Assembly (NCBI GenBank): GCA_026708085.1
Contig: JAPOVP010000175.1
Coordinates: 1-64,000 of the forward strand
DNA: 64,000 nt
From: Caldilineaceae bacterium
Lineage (GTDB): Bacteria > Chloroflexota > Anaerolineae > Caldilineales > Caldilineaceae
Reading direction: 5' to 3'
Shown one piece after another: positions 34,659 to 48,490 of the stretch (positions are counted from its first letter, which is position 1; every line of letters starts with the position of its first letter). The position numbers and the translations under genes are program-made. The notes under the pieces were generated by a model. That model was given only the letters and a program-made list of their open reading frames with translations, made no database searches and was not told the DNA's origin.

Positions 34659-35588
34659 TCAAACTGATCCGTCGCTATCGGGCTCTGGCGCGAACGCCAG
34701 CTCCAGTGCTTTGGCCGACACTTCAAGATAGATTTCAGAGAGCCTGTCGTAAATCACCGGGCTGTCCTGCTGAAACGGAGGCGGCCCCAGCCGGCGCAGA
34801 AGAGCCATCCTTATTAGCGGCGGAGCGATGTTGTAATGCAATGCCCGCAGATCATGACGCGTGCCGCCCGGCCCCAGCTGGCGCCCGCCCCAGAATGCGT
34901 CAACCTGCGCGGCCAGGGCAAGGTCCTCACCCTGTCTGATCGGGGATTCCTCCAAAGCACGCAAAGCATCGTAGCCCGAAGAAGACGATTCGGGAACGAT
35001 ACCCTTCTCCTCGCCTTCACCGGCGGTCTCTTCTTCAATACTGCTGCTTCGCCGTAGCCGCAGTCCGGTCAGAACCTGGTGACGGTCTCTGCCTCTTAGC
35101 AGTAGCAGCATCCAGGGGTCGTCGGCAATCATCTGGCCGAACCGGTACAAGGTCACCAGAGCATGCTTGCAGGGACTGCTCTGGTTCTGGCATTCAGCGC
35201 AGCTGGCCTCAACCTCACCGGCAGCTGATGAAGGCGATAACAGCGCGACTTCAGCGTCGTCAAAGACGGCATCGAGTACCGAAAGAAACCCTTCCCATTC
35301 ATTGTCCCCGGCAAGAAGCTGTGCTGCGTACAGCGCCTCCTCCGCCAGTGCGTCCAGTACTGCCGACCACTCCTCGTCCCGTAATGGCAGGACCTCTATT
35401 TCGACTTGGCAACCGCCTCGATGAGACTCAAAGACCTCGGCCCTGATGCGGCCGAACTGCACCTCAATGGACTTCACCTGCATCCGCCGCGCAAGGGTCT
35501 GGCCTCGCTTCAGGTCGAACCCCTGCCCTTTCAGATATTCATACCATCGTCCTGACCACGAGCCATTTTTGTCGTTTGGGTCAGTCAT
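34659..35588 (-). CDS. SWIM zinc-finger protein, partner of the SNF2 helicase
   Basis: 309 residues from the ATG at 35588, chosen because GGAAGG lies just before it and because the longer frame would run into the helicase gene. SWIM motif CxCx(n)CxH is represented by CAEC (about 135-138) and CKHA (about 145), spaced as in YwqB-type proteins. The rest is helical with an acidic Ser-rich stretch near 205. Paired SWIM and SNF2 genes occur in many bacteria; the gap here is 17 bases. Role: probably DNA or protein binding that targets the helicase. Confidence 0.85.
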   Translation of the reverse strand: MTDPNDKNGSWSGRWYEYLKGQGFDLKRGQTLARRMQVKSIEVQFGRIRAEVFESHRGGCQVEIEVLPLRDEEWSAVLDALAEEALYAAQLLAGDNEWEGFLSVLDAVFDDAEVALLSPSSAAGEVEASCAECQNQSSPCKHALVTLYRFGQMIADDPWMLLLLRGRDRHQVLTGLRLRRSSSIEEETAGEGEEKGIVPESSSSGYDALRALEESPIRQGEDLALAAQVDAFWGGRQLGPGGTRHDLRALHYNIAPPLIRMALLRRLGPPPFQQDSPVIYDRLSEIYLEVSAKALELAFAPEPDSDGSV

Positions 35589-35605
35589 CTGCCTTCCTGC
35601 TCCCT

Positions 35606-39439
<3,834 letters not shown>

Positions 39440-39670
39440 AACCTATATTGTACCTTGAATTCCCTTATTCAGTCCAAATTCGACATTGAATCCTGTTCAG
39501 CACATTCTGTCACAGCAACTGTCTGAGCTCGTTACTCTTCGGGAAGCCCTTATTCACCACCCTTCTGCTATACAAACCAACGCCTCAATGCTGGACCCCA
39601 ATGTAAACCCCGCTTGACTCCACGATTTCTGAAGTGGATCGCAACCAGACACTGTGCCTGCCTGCCTCAA

Positions 39671-39700
39671 CGCAATCCGAAATACGCAGTACGAATTACG
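39671..39700. repeat. Short ATACG-type repeat next to fhs
   Basis: CGCAATCCGA, AATACGCAGT, ACGAATTACG: short ATACG/ATTACG units. A related cluster (CGCAATACGTATTACC, CAATACGCACTAC) lies at 41565-41593, so the formate ligase gene is bracketed by the two. Non-coding. Confidence 0.45.
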
Positions 39701-39710
39701 AAAAAGCCTA

Positions 39711-41423
39711 TCAGAACAACCCAACTACCTGTCCCGTTTCCAAATCGATGTCCACATTCTGAGCCGCCGGCCTGCTGCCCAGCCCAGGCATTGTCCTCAT
39801 CTCTCCCAGCAGCGGATAGACGAAACCGGCGCCTACACTGGCTCGCACCTCCCGAACTGGCACAATGAAACCGGACGGCGCCCCCTTGAGCTTCGGATCG
39901 TGACTCAAGCTCAAATGCGTCTTCGCCATGCATATCGGCAGATTGCCGAACCCGCTCTGCTCGTACTGCCGGATCTGACGGTTGGCCAGCGCCGAGTACT
40001 CGATTCCGTCTGCGCCGTAAATTGTGGTCGCGATCTTCTCCATCTTTGCTTTCAAGGGCTGGTCCAATTCATATAGGAACTGGAACTCGCTCGGCTCCTC
40101 GGCCGCTTCTACGACCGCCCGCGCCAGCTCTCTTGCGCCGCTGCCTCCCTCAGCCCAATGCGTCGAAACCGCCCAGCGCGCGCCTTCCTCCTCGGCGACC
40201 CGCCCAATTACATCGATTTCGCTATGAAAATCGCTGGCAAAGCGGTTGACGCATACAACCGGACTCACGCCATGCGCCCGCACATTCTTGATTTGCCTGC
40301 GAAGGTTGGCCGCGCCCTCGGCCACATCATCAGGGTTCTCCGCCAGCATCTCTTCCGGCAGAGGTCGGCCCGGCACAACGCGGTACCGACCCGTATGCGA
40401 CTTGAGGGCCCGTACCGTCGCCACCAGGACCGCCGCGTCGGGACGCAGCCCGCTGTAGCGGCACTTGATATTGAAGAACTTCTCCGCCCCGATATCGGCG
40501 CCGAAACCGGCCTCCGTGATCAGATAATCGCTCGTCTTGATACCGATCAGGTCGGCCAGCACAGAGCTGTTCCCGTGGGCAATGTTCGCAAACGGCCCGG
40601 CATGGACCAGCGCCGGCGTGTTCTCCAGCGTCTGGAAGATATTCGGCTTGATCGCCTCCTTCATCAGCACAGTCATCGATCCCGCGGCCTGCAGCTGCTC
40701 CGCCGTTACCGGCTGCCGGCTCCGGTCCCTGCCGACAGTCACCCGGCCAAAGCGTGCCCGCATATCCTCCAACCCTGTCGTCAGTGCCAGGATCGCCATC
40801 ACCTCCGAGGCCGCCGTTATGTCAAATCCGGTCTGACGCTGCGGCCCGTCCGACTTTACCCCGAGCCCGCTGATGATATTACGCAGCCCCCTGTCGTTGA
40901 CGTCCAGCACCCGCCGCCACATGATACTGTAAGGGTCGATCTCCAGAGCGTTTCCTTGGTAAATGTGCGCATCGATCATCGCTGCCAGCAGATTGTTGGC
41001 CGCCGTCACCGCGTGCATGTCGCCGGTCATGTGCAGATTGAACTGCTCCATCGGCACGACCTGGCTGTATCCTCCGCCTGCCGCGCCGCCCTTGATGCCG
41101 AACGTCGGCCCCTGGCTGGGCTGACGGATCGCCACCGTTGCCGTCCTGCCGATGTGGTGCATACCCTGACCCAGCCCCACTGTAGTCGTCGACTTGCCCT
41201 CGCCCAATGGCGTCGGTGTGATCGCCGTAACCAGGACATAGCGTGCATTAGGTCGGTCAGCCAGCGCCTCGATTGCCTCAAGGCGCACCTTTGCCATATG
41301 GTCGCCGTACAGCTCGATATCCGACCTACCCAGCCCCATCTTCTCCGCAATCTCCCAGATCGGCAGTAGCTTCGCAGCCTGGGCAATGTCGAGGTCGGTT
41401 GGCACCGCACTTCCGCTCATCAT
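39711..41423 (-). CDS. fhs: Formate-tetrahydrofolate ligase
   Basis: 570 residues, close to the usual 555-560. ATP site ITPTPLGEGKSTTTVGLG at 68-85, and the characteristic GGAAGGGYSQV and family signatures in the middle (VNDRGLRNIISGLG) are intact. It makes 10-formyl-THF from formate, ATP and THF for purine synthesis and serine or the reductive C1 branch. GAGGAG precedes the start; an ATG three bases further in is equally possible. No other C1 gene is adjacent, so it appears as a stand-alone housekeeping gene here. Confidence 0.95.
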   Translation of the reverse strand: MMSGSAVPTDLDIAQAAKLLPIWEIAEKMGLGRSDIELYGDHMAKVRLEAIEALADRPNARYVLVTAITPTPLGEGKSTTTVGLGQGMHHIGRTATVAIRQPSQGPTFGIKGGAAGGGYSQVVPMEQFNLHMTGDMHAVTAANNLLAAMIDAHIYQGNALEIDPYSIMWRRVLDVNDRGLRNIISGLGVKSDGPQRQTGFDITAASEVMAILALTTGLEDMRARFGRVTVGRDRSRQPVTAEQLQAAGSMTVLMKEAIKPNIFQTLENTPALVHAGPFANIAHGNSSVLADLIGIKTSDYLITEAGFGADIGAEKFFNIKCRYSGLRPDAAVLVATVRALKSHTGRYRVVPGRPLPEEMLAENPDDVAEGAANLRRQIKNVRAHGVSPVVCVNRFASDFHSEIDVIGRVAEEEGARWAVSTHWAEGGSGARELARAVVEAAEEPSEFQFLYELDQPLKAKMEKIATTIYGADGIEYSALANRQIRQYEQSGFGNLPICMAKTHLSLSHDPKLKGAPSGFIVPVREVRASVGAGFVYPLLGEMRTMPGLGSRPAAQNVDIDLETGQVVGLF

Positions 41424-41640
41424 TAGGCTCCTCTGGTCATCAAATCTTCACGCTAATCACGGGTGGCCGAGAGCCGGCCATTGCATCTACTGCAGATCCT
41501 GTCCTGTACCAGGGCTTCTCGCGTAGGTTACGTAATCGGATCGCACCAGGCTTGTCCCCTTCTTCGCAATACGTATTACCCAATACGCACTACAAAAGAA
41601 TGCGCGTGCCCACCTGGACAGCAAGTTAAGGCGCGACTAC

Positions 41641-41844
41641 TCACCTTGTCTCAAGATTATCGAATAGCCGCCTAGTCGCCATCGCAATCTCGCTGACGGC
41701 GTCGTTGAACGCCCCCTCATTTGCTTTCGACGGCTTTCGATATCCGCTAACCTTGCGCACAAACTGCAGGGCCGCATCTTCCAGCTCCTGCTCAGTCGGC
41801 GGTCGCTCCGGCTGGCGCAGCTTTCTGATGTTTCGACACATCAT
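41641..41844 (-). CDS. DUF2277-family small protein
   Basis: 67 residues with the full family pattern: MCRNIRKL at the start, ALQFVRKVSGY near 25-36 and PSKANEGAFNDAV near 38-50. Cys3 is conserved. The family is widespread in Chloroflexota, Actinobacteria and others; function unknown, no signal peptide or membrane helix. Either of two adjacent ATG codons could start it (MMCRN or MCRN; the family prefers the second). Confidence 0.9.
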   Translation of the reverse strand: MMCRNIRKLRQPERPPTEQELEDAALQFVRKVSGYRKPSKANEGAFNDAVSEIAMATRRLFDNLETR

Positions 41845-41930
41845 CCACTCTCCCGCCGCCTGCCCGCGTGCGCCGGCCGGCGGCTCAATATGGGACCCTG
41901 TACCTCTCAGCTTCGGGCTGCTTTCTGGCC

Positions 41931-42344
41931 CTAAGACTGGCCAAATCCCATCGCGACCGTTCTATCCGCCCGCAGTGTGATGACAGCGCCGACAGTGTCT
42001 TTGACCGTCTCGTAGTAGTGCGCGGCCTCCGCTTCATCGGCGTAGTAATGACGTACAATCCGCCACCGAAGTTCTCGCTGCCGCTCACCCGGCTCGATCA
42101 ATTCCGCCTTCCCATACAGCACAACGTACCTGGCGTCGCCGCGCCCCCCGTCAATGCAAACTGTAACCGTCGGGTCCCGTCGCAGATTCTTGATCTTCAC
42201 CGTCCTCGTCTGTGCACTGATGTAAATTACACCGTCCTCATAAATGTACCAGACCGGTGTCAACTGGGGTGCGCCATGCCGTCCATTGGTTGCCAGGATC
42301 GCATGACGGTCTGCCTGCAGGAACTCCAGGATCTGTGAATCCAT
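41931..42344 (-). CDS. PPOX-class flavin/F420-dependent protein
   Basis: 137 residues, split-barrel fold of pyridoxamine-5'-phosphate oxidase-like proteins: FLQADRHAILATNGRHGAPQ at the start, PVWYIYEDGVIYIS, then KIKNLRRDPTVTVCIDG, the region contacting flavin or F420 phosphate. Length and motif order fit the TIGR03618 group (F420 or FMN). Cytoplasmic. Divergently transcribed from another PPOX protein 318 bases away; the intervening DNA probably holds both promoters. Confidence 0.88.
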   Translation of the reverse strand: MDSQILEFLQADRHAILATNGRHGAPQLTPVWYIYEDGVIYISAQTRTVKIKNLRRDPTVTVCIDGGRGDARYVVLYGKAELIEPGERQRELRWRIVRHYYADEAEAAHYYETVKDTVGAVITLRADRTVAMGFGQS

Positions 42345-42487
42345 GATGGCTATCTCTCGAAACTTTGTTGGGGAACATCCATGATCAGTCCCCGCCGGTG
42401 GACGAAAGTTTACCGGAAAAACATACCGGCATTGAACGCGCTAACGGCAAATCATAACAGAAAAAGAGTCCTATGTCGAGGCCGCGT

Positions 42488-42514
42488 TTGAGAATTCCCT
42501 GCACATAGTATAGT
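42488..42514 (+). promoter_or_regulatory. Weak candidate promoter
   Basis: TTGAGA and TATAGT with only 15 bases between (17 is usual), about 150 bases ahead of the PPOX gene at 42663. It is the best plus-strand candidate in the divergent region 42345-42662, which otherwise holds no gene. Confidence 0.3.
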
Positions 42515-42662
42515 GTAGCCCCTTAGAAGGCGCAGCCGCCGGAGCCGCGAATGCCGCCAGCAATGGACGGGCCCGGCGCCACCAACGTACAGCCACAGAC
42601 AGAAGGGCTGGTGTTCTGCAGCGCAAAGTGCCCCAACTCATTCCAATTCTCAGGAGCGAACC

Positions 42663-43109
42663 ATGCCTGTAATGACCCAATCGCAAATCGACGACCTCTT
42701 GCACAGTAACACCATCTGCCGCCTTGCCTGCGTCGACTACGAAGGCGCGCCCTACGTCGTGCCCTGCTGGTTCACCTACGCCGACGGAGGCTTCTACGTC
42801 GTGCCCCGCGCCCGCTCAGCATGGGCCGGCTATCTGAAGAACGATGGACGCGTCTTTCTATGTATAGACGCCGTAGACGGGCGCCGTGTTCTCGTGAAGG
42901 GGAACGCCAAAGTCGTAGAGGAGCCAAACATTGGCGGTAAGTGGGTCGCCATCGGCCAGGAGATGGCCGAACGCTACGGGGGTGCAGATGGCCTCAAATA
43001 CCTCGAAGCAACCATGCAGGAACCGCGCTGGCTGTTCTTCATCGAAGCCGGCGAAATGCTCTCATCGAGCGGCGGCTGGGCGCAGAAGTATAAGCACTAC
43101 GACTGGTAA
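42663..43109 (+). CDS. PPOX-fold (nitroreductase-like) flavin protein
   Basis: 148 residues, split-barrel fold. N terminus MTQSQIDDLLHSNTICRLA, then PYVVPCWFTYADGGFYVV and the core VFLCIDAVDGRRVLVKGNAK. This is the pattern of the pyridoxamine oxidase-like/nitroimidazole resistance group, which binds FMN or heme. AGGAG lies 8 bases before the ATG. Function unknown. It is the plus-strand half of a divergent PPOX pair. Confidence 0.88.
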   Translation: MPVMTQSQIDDLLHSNTICRLACVDYEGAPYVVPCWFTYADGGFYVVPRARSAWAGYLKNDGRVFLCIDAVDGRRVLVKGNAKVVEEPNIGGKWVAIGQEMAERYGGADGLKYLEATMQEPRWLFFIEAGEMLSSSGGWAQKYKHYDW

Positions 43110-43216
43110 TGTCGTGTCTATGGGTGCTACGAGAAGGAGGGTACCCTACTACACCCGTTGACGTCTGTCTGAACATCGGTATGCGGGGGCACGGGTCTGG
43201 TGGTCCCTGAGGAGTA

Positions 43217-43282
43217 GCGAAGTCACGCAAAGAGAATCCGTTACGCGTTTGGTGTTCTTCGCGGCCCTTCGCGTGACTTCGC
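43217..43282. repeat. Inverted repeat at a TTCGCGG element, possible bidirectional terminator
   Basis: GCGAAGTCACGC (43217-43228) and GCGTGACTTCGC (43271-43282) are perfect 12-base complementary arms around a 42-base loop. The right arm is a unit of the TTCGCGG repeat. It sits between the ends of two convergent genes (43109 and 43425), a place where a bidirectional transcript end is expected. Confidence 0.6.
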
Positions 43283-43312
43283 GGATCGATTGGTTTTGAC
43301 TGTCACAACATT
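43251..43312. repeat. TTCGCGG-type intergenic repeat
   Basis: GGTGTTCTTCGCGGCCCTTC and GCGTGACTTCGCGGATC with a trailing block (ACAACATTCAG) that also follows the copy at 59.58 kb. It overlaps the right arm of the inverted repeat above. Confidence 0.75.
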
Positions 43313-43424
43313 CAGTTGAGAAATCTCCCTGACGGACCAGGAGACTTTCCGCTATCGCTGAATTCCTGGCGGCCGTCCCAAAACGTCCGCGGAACTGATT
43401 CGCCTCGCCTCTGCCCCGCCTCTC

Positions 43425-46400
43425 TCACTCATACCGCAACGCCTCCGCCGGATAGATCCGCGACGCCTGCCACGCCGGCAATATCGTCGTCAGCAACGAA
43501 AAGAGCCACGCCGCCGCCAGCATCCCCGCAATCGTCAGCCACGGCGTTGGAAAACTCTGTTGCGTCGCCAGGTCGTACGCCTGACCTATCGTCTGGTCGC
43601 CCAAAATAAGGCCTGTAACACCGCCCAGAAGAATCCCCGTCAGGGCGATGAAGTTTGCCTCCAGCACAAACAGCAGCGCCACCGTGCCAGACGGGTAGCC
43701 AATCGCCCGCAGCACGCCGATCTGCTGCCGCCGTTCCACCACCGTGCGGCTGCTTATCACCCCCAGACCGGCGATGCCCACGACCAGACCCAAAGCCAGG
43801 AAGCCCTGGAACAATCCCAGAATCCCCCGCAGCACCGCCTGTCCTGCCGCAAACAGCTCAGACAGAGGAGCGGCATTCAGTCCGCTGCTCAGCATCGACC
43901 GCTCCAATGCCCTCGCCGTTTCCCCTATACTCTCGCCCTCGGCAACCTTGGCGTAGAATGCTCTTGGCTGCACGGGCTCTCCATTGAGATAGTCCAGCAC
44001 CCGCCGGTTCATCTGGATGCTTCCCTCGGCCAGCGTATCGTCGTCTTCAAGGACGCCAATGATCTGCACAACCTGCTTCAGCTCTACACCTTCTTCTGTT
44101 CCCGCCGGGCTGCTCGTCGAGACCTCGGCCTGAACGCCCCCCATCGAGAAACTTGCACCTGAAGTTAGGATGCCGGGGCTGTTGCTGAGCTCAACCATTA
44201 CGCGAGGCAGCGTTCCACCTTCCTCCAGGTAGAATCCTTGCAAGCGGAATCCCCTTCGCCACGGCGGGCCGTCAGGACCCCGGCCTCGCCCCGGCCTGCC
44301 CGAAGATTCCTCATCATCCTCTTCGGGCGGCTCCTCCACCCATCTCGATGTAACCACGGCTACGTCGTCCCGCTGCGCCAGCGCCTGCCAGACCGCCTCG
44401 TCACTGTCAAAGCCTTCCGCCCGCATCTGGAATCCGTAGTGCTTCGCCGCCTGCACCGTATACCCCTCGTCAACCCCGGTCATCTCGAACGACCCTGTGA
44501 CCTCTTCACCACTTTCCGCCGGCGCCAACTGCCGCGCAGTGAGGCCCATCCGCGCCACCGTCCCCAGAACCGCCAACCGGTCGCTCGGAAAGTCCGAACG
44601 TATCTCAGCCTCCTCGTGGATATCCGTCACCGGATCAAATAGACTCAGCAAGCTCGGAGACATCACAATATCGAAACCTGCAGTTCGCTCCTCACTGGGT
44701 TCGGTCACCACTTCAGTTGCTCGGATCACCACACTCATTACTGTAACCGTCGTGATCACCATGGCAAACAGAAGCATCGCCGTCCCCGTACGAAAGCGAT
44801 TGCTCAACGGGTAGGCCACCGCCGTTTTCAGCACCGGAGTCAACGGCCCGATTCCCCCGACCACGCGCACGAATAGTCCAGCCAGACTGTCCGCGTTGAA
44901 CATGACCACCATGATCGCGCCGGCGATGATCAGCGGGCCGCTCAACGCGAATGAGAGCAATGTGAATCCGGGATTCTGGTTGAACCAGGGAGAGTCAGTG
45001 TTGAGAACGTCGCTCCAGGGTACGCCCCACAGCGCAAGCAGGCCCACACCGATGACAGTGTTGACCAGCCGTTGACGAAGCAGGGATTGGCCCGGCGCCC
45101 ACCGCCTGCTCAACCACCCCCCGCCCCATCCGAGTCCGGCCAGCAGCAGTGTCGCCCCCACAAAGGCGACCGTCTGACCGTATTCGCGGCCCAGCCAGAT
45201 GAGATACCCTCCGCCGCCAACCAAAATGACCAGCGCCAGCGCTCTCAAAACCAGGCCCGCGCCACTTCGCTGCTTCCCATTTGACGTGTCAGGCAGATTG
45301 CGAATCGCCGCGATAATGTTGAGTCGACTCACATTCCACGAGGCGATTGTCACAACGAAGAACGTCAGAATTACGCCTAGGCAATAGGCAATGATGAGCG
45401 ACGGTGGCGAGGCGTGCCAGTAGAGACGGATAGGGGCGGTTGCCCCCTCCACCTGCTGCGCGAGACTGTTCAGGAGGCCGCTCACAAAACCGATCATCCC
45501 ATACGACACCAGCAGCCCGAGACCCAGTCCGATCAGCGCCGCGGCAAGATCATAGATCAGCCCTTCAGTCACAAACATCTGCACCAGGTGGACCCGCCGC
45601 ATCCCAACCGCGCGTGCGATTCCCAGTTCGCTGCGTCGCTCCGCCGCCAGCATCACGAAAATCAGAAATATCAGCAGCACGCCCGCAATGATTGAGAGGA
45701 TGCCAAAGCTCGAAAACACCGTGCCCAATGCGATCCCGCCCACCTCCGCCACGTCGGTAACGAACTGCTTACTCAGCGGCGCCAGCACCTCAAAGTCGAG
45801 TATATTCGCCAGCCCCTCTTCAACCGCCCGCTCGTCTTCACCAGCCAGCGGCAGAGACCGCAGCCAGTCCTGGACCGCCCCGCTGCTCAAAGCCGCCCGT
45901 AATTCCGTGGTCACCTCCGCGTCAGCGGGGCCCCCGATGTGGCTGGTCAGAACCTCCAGGTCCGTCTCGAAGTTCGTCGCCTGCGTCCACATGCCCGCGA
46001 TCTGCATGATGAATTCGGGGACGTCTTCTTCCTCAAATAGGGGGTTGACCGGCGCAACCGACTCCCGTTCGATGACCTCAGCCACCTCTGGCCTGCGCAG
46101 AACCTCCAGAAGAGAAGTCAGCCGCGCCTCATTGAGCGAGAGCGCTCGCAGCTGGTCGCTGACCTCCGAGGTATGAGCCATTCCGCTGACCTCGTCGCCC
46201 GCGTTCGAGATCAGAATGTTGTTCACCTTGTCCGGCATGAAGAGCAGTTTCTGCGCCTCGTCCGTGTGCATCATCACCACCGGAAGCACGGCCCCCAACG
46301 GCCCCGCCTCCGCCACCACCGCCCGCACGCGATAGGGAACCGGTATCGGCCCGATAAAGACATCCAGAAGGTCGCCGGCCCTGGCGTTCAGCTGCTGCGC

Positions 46401-47558
46401 CCCCAGCTCGTTCAGATATACCTCTCCCTGGCGCAGTTGCAATCCGAACTCTCCCAGCCTCTGATCAACGTCTTGGCCCAACGTGTTCAGATTTATGGAG
46501 CGTAGAGTCTCCATCGCCGCCAGGATCAATTCATCTTGGTTGGGGACGTCGAAGCCCAGCATCGGCAGTGTTGGCACCATGATCGGCGCGTCCGGGTCCA
46601 GGTTCAGTTCGGCCAGCTCTTCGTCGCTGATCCCCAGGCCCTCCAGGCTGATCACATCCGAGTCAATCTCATCCAGAATGGCGCTGGGGAAGCCCAGATT
46701 GCGCAGGACCTCCACGGGTAGCTCCAGCTGCCGCAACGTAAAGCTGGGCCCCTCTTCCTGCAGTAACACCGCCCCCGCCGCACCCAGTGCCATCACCGTC
46801 CCCACAAGGCTGGTCTCTTCCAGCCCCAGCGCTGTACCGACCGCCTCCGCAGACTCGCCGGACAGCTCCCACAGCCGCACCAGATCCACGAAAACATCGC
46901 CTATACCCGTTCGCAAGTCCGCCGTCCGCACCGGTACGCCATCGACATCATGCAGTCCGAAACCGGTGTCGTAGCCCTCGTCTACCGCAAAGATGAAGCC
47001 CAGCGGCTCCCCCTGCCCCGTACTTACGTTCCGAATAATCGTCGGGAATAGAATCGACCCCGCAACGCCGTCAATCAGTGGGTATTCCGCCGCCTGCTCC
47101 TTTAGGAGCGCCATCCTGTCCTCAGTGATGCCTGGCAGACCCTCATCGAGAACTGCAATCAGCGCGTTCAGGTCGCCTCCTGTCAACGCGTTCAGAAGCG
47201 CCGCACTCTGAGGGCTGCTCGCATTCTCCGGGTCAATTGTGCCCCCGTCGGCCAGTTGCGTAAGGTCCAACAGGAACGGCGGCGAGACCACCTGATCGAT
47301 CTGCCCATAAGCGTCGATCGTCTGCCGCCGGATCGTGTTGTCCAGCGTGTCGCCCAGGCTCAGCGCCGAAACGATGATCATCGTGCTCAACGTAAGGCCG
47401 AAAATAATCAGCGCCGACTGCGTCGGCCGCCGCGGAATATTGCGGATTCCAAGCTTGCCGATAATTGGATTCCGCAGCGAAATGAGCGCCGCGCCGGCCA
47501 GGATCAGCCCCAGCGCCACCGCCAGGTAAAGGGCAATCGAGTTGAGAAAGTTACTCAT
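43425..47558 (-). CDS. Very long FtsX/MacB-type ABC permease
   Basis: 1377 residues, one chain holding two MacB-like halves. One membrane helix at 7-25, then a large periplasmic domain (about 60-600), a FtsX membrane block (about 605-745: helices plus [13 protein letters not shown]), further helices (about 760-950), a second extracytoplasmic region (about 960-1240), and a final FtsX block (about 1245-1370: [13 protein letters not shown] and [10 protein letters not shown]). Both ELGIARAVG and QIGVLRAIG coupling motifs are seen. The gene starts inside the end of the ATPase gene (8-base overlap), so it pairs with that ATPase, probably for a mechanotransmission-type export of lipids or peptides. 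Two halves in one chain means one gene may supply the whole channel. Confidence 0.9.
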   Translation of the reverse strand: MSNFLNSIALYLAVALGLILAGAALISLRNPIIGKLGIRNIPRRPTQSALIIFGLTLSTMIIVSALSLGDTLDNTIRRQTIDAYGQIDQVVSPPFLLDLTQLADGGTIDPENASSPQSAALLNALTGGDLNALIAVLDEGLPGITEDRMALLKEQAAEYPLIDGVAGSILFPTIIRNVSTGQGEPLGFIFAVDEGYDTGFGLHDVDGVPVRTADLRTGIGDVFVDLVRLWELSGESAEAVGTALGLEETSLVGTVMALGAAGAVLLQEEGPSFTLRQLELPVEVLRNLGFPSAILDEIDSDVISLEGLGISDEELAELNLDPDAPIMVPTLPMLGFDVPNQDELILAAMETLRSINLNTLGQDVDQRLGEFGLQLRQGEVYLNELGAQQLNARAGDLLDVFIGPIPVPYRVRAVVAEAGPLGAVLPVVMMHTDEAQKLLFMPDKVNNILISNAGDEVSGMAHTSEVSDQLRALSLNEARLTSLLEVLRRPEVAEVIERESVAPVNPLFEEEDVPEFIMQIAGMWTQATNFETDLEVLTSHIGGPADAEVTTELRAALSSGAVQDWLRSLPLAGEDERAVEEGLANILDFEVLAPLSKQFVTDVAEVGGIALGTVFSSFGILSIIAGVLLIFLIFVMLAAERRSELGIARAVGMRRVHLVQMFVTEGLIYDLAAALIGLGLGLLVSYGMIGFVSGLLNSLAQQVEGATAPIRLYWHASPPSLIIAYCLGVILTFFVVTIASWNVSRLNIIAAIRNLPDTSNGKQRSGAGLVLRALALVILVGGGGYLIWLGREYGQTVAFVGATLLLAGLGWGGGWLSRRWAPGQSLLRQRLVNTVIGVGLLALWGVPWSDVLNTDSPWFNQNPGFTLLSFALSGPLIIAGAIMVVMFNADSLAGLFVRVVGGIGPLTPVLKTAVAYPLSNRFRTGTAMLLFAMVITTVTVMSVVIRATEVVTEPSEERTAGFDIVMSPSLLSLFDPVTDIHEEAEIRSDFPSDRLAVLGTVARMGLTARQLAPAESGEEVTGSFEMTGVDEGYTVQAAKHYGFQMRAEGFDSDEAVWQALAQRDDVAVVTSRWVEEPPEEDDEESSGRPGRGRGPDGPPWRRGFRLQGFYLEEGGTLPRVMVELSNSPGILTSGASFSMGGVQAEVSTSSPAGTEEGVELKQVVQIIGVLEDDDTLAEGSIQMNRRVLDYLNGEPVQPRAFYAKVAEGESIGETARALERSMLSSGLNAAPLSELFAAGQAVLRGILGLFQGFLALGLVVGIAGLGVISSRTVVERRQQIGVLRAIGYPSGTVALLFVLEANFIALTGILLGGVTGLILGDQTIGQAYDLATQQSFPTPWLTIAGMLAAAWLFSLLTTILPAWQASRIYPAEALRYE

Positions 47559-48321
47559 CCGCCGCGATCTCCCCGTCCTTCATGCGCACGATACGCTCGC
47601 ACAGCCCGGCCACCTGCGGGTCATGTGTGACGATTACGAACGTCTGCTCCCGCTCCCGGTTCAATCGCTGCATCAGGCCCAGCACGTCCGTCGAACTTCC
47701 CACGTCCAGATTCCCGGTCGGCTCGTCCGCCCAAACCAGCGCCGGACTGTTCACGAGTGCCCGCGCAATCGTCACTCGTTGGATCTGGCCTCCCGAAAGT
47801 TGCATCGGCCTGTGCGAGGCCCGGTCCGATAACCCAACGCTGTCCAGGCTCTCGAGCGCCTGTTTGCGCGCCTGCGCCGGGCGAACACCGCTCACCAGAA
47901 GTGGCATCTCCACGTTTTCGACCGCAGATATCACAGGCAGCAGATTGAAGGACTGAAAGACGAACCCCATCCGCCGCGCACGGTACTCCGTTCGTTTGCG
48001 GTCATTCATCTCCGCAAGCGGCGTGCCCTCGATCGTCACCTCGCCGTCATCGAAACTGTCCAGACCCGAAAGCGTGTTCAAAAGAGTCGTCTTGCCGCAG
48101 CCGGACGGACCCATAATCGCGACCATCTCGCCCGTCTCGATCGTCAGGTCCACGCCCCGCAACGCATGCACTTCGATTTCGCCGTTTCGAAACGTCTTGT
48201 GAATCTGTTTGGCGACAACTATCGGCCTCCGTTCTTCACCAGATTCGCCTACCAACCCATCGCTTTCCTCTTCCGGCTGTATTTGCCAATCCAAAGCCGG
48301 ACTACTCTCCGATCGACTCAT
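47551..48321 (-). CDS. MacB/LolD-type ABC ATP-binding protein
   Basis: 256 residues. A 35-residue acidic N-terminal extension ([15 protein letters not shown]) precedes the ATPase core. Walker A GPSGCGKT at 71-78, Q-loop VFQSFNLLP at 121-129, signature LSGGQ at 175-179, Walker B LVWADEP at 195-201, late His near 234 (VTHD). It drives the long permease encoded next to it. A start at M1 is assumed; an internal Val/Met start would remove the acidic extension, but no ribosome site prefers it. Confidence 0.92.
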   Translation of the reverse strand: MSRSESSPALDWQIQPEEESDGLVGESGEERRPIVVAKQIHKTFRNGEIEVHALRGVDLTIETGEMVAIMGPSGCGKTTLLNTLSGLDSFDDGEVTIEGTPLAEMNDRKRTEYRARRMGFVFQSFNLLPVISAVENVEMPLLVSGVRPAQARKQALESLDSVGLSDRASHRPMQLSGGQIQRVTIARALVNSPALVWADEPTGNLDVGSSTDVLGLMQRLNREREQTFVIVTHDPQVAGLCERIVRMKDGEIAADE

Positions 48322-48490
48322 TGCATTTCGTCCTCTTCCTGCTCAATAATGGGCCCACGCCCGTTCGGTGGTTGCTGGACCAGCAATACCTGCATGTTAC
48401 AATTGGCTATACGCCCCGCCGCCGTATCTGTTTCACTGGCCTAAATGTGCGCCGCGCCAACCTCCCCTTCCGGTTTCAGGAGTCGTGAGA

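Noticed and set aside
39589-39605. TGCTGGACCCCAATG, resembling the IS3 end
   Set aside because: Only about 10 bases agree and the order of the blocks differs, so it is not counted as another IS relic.
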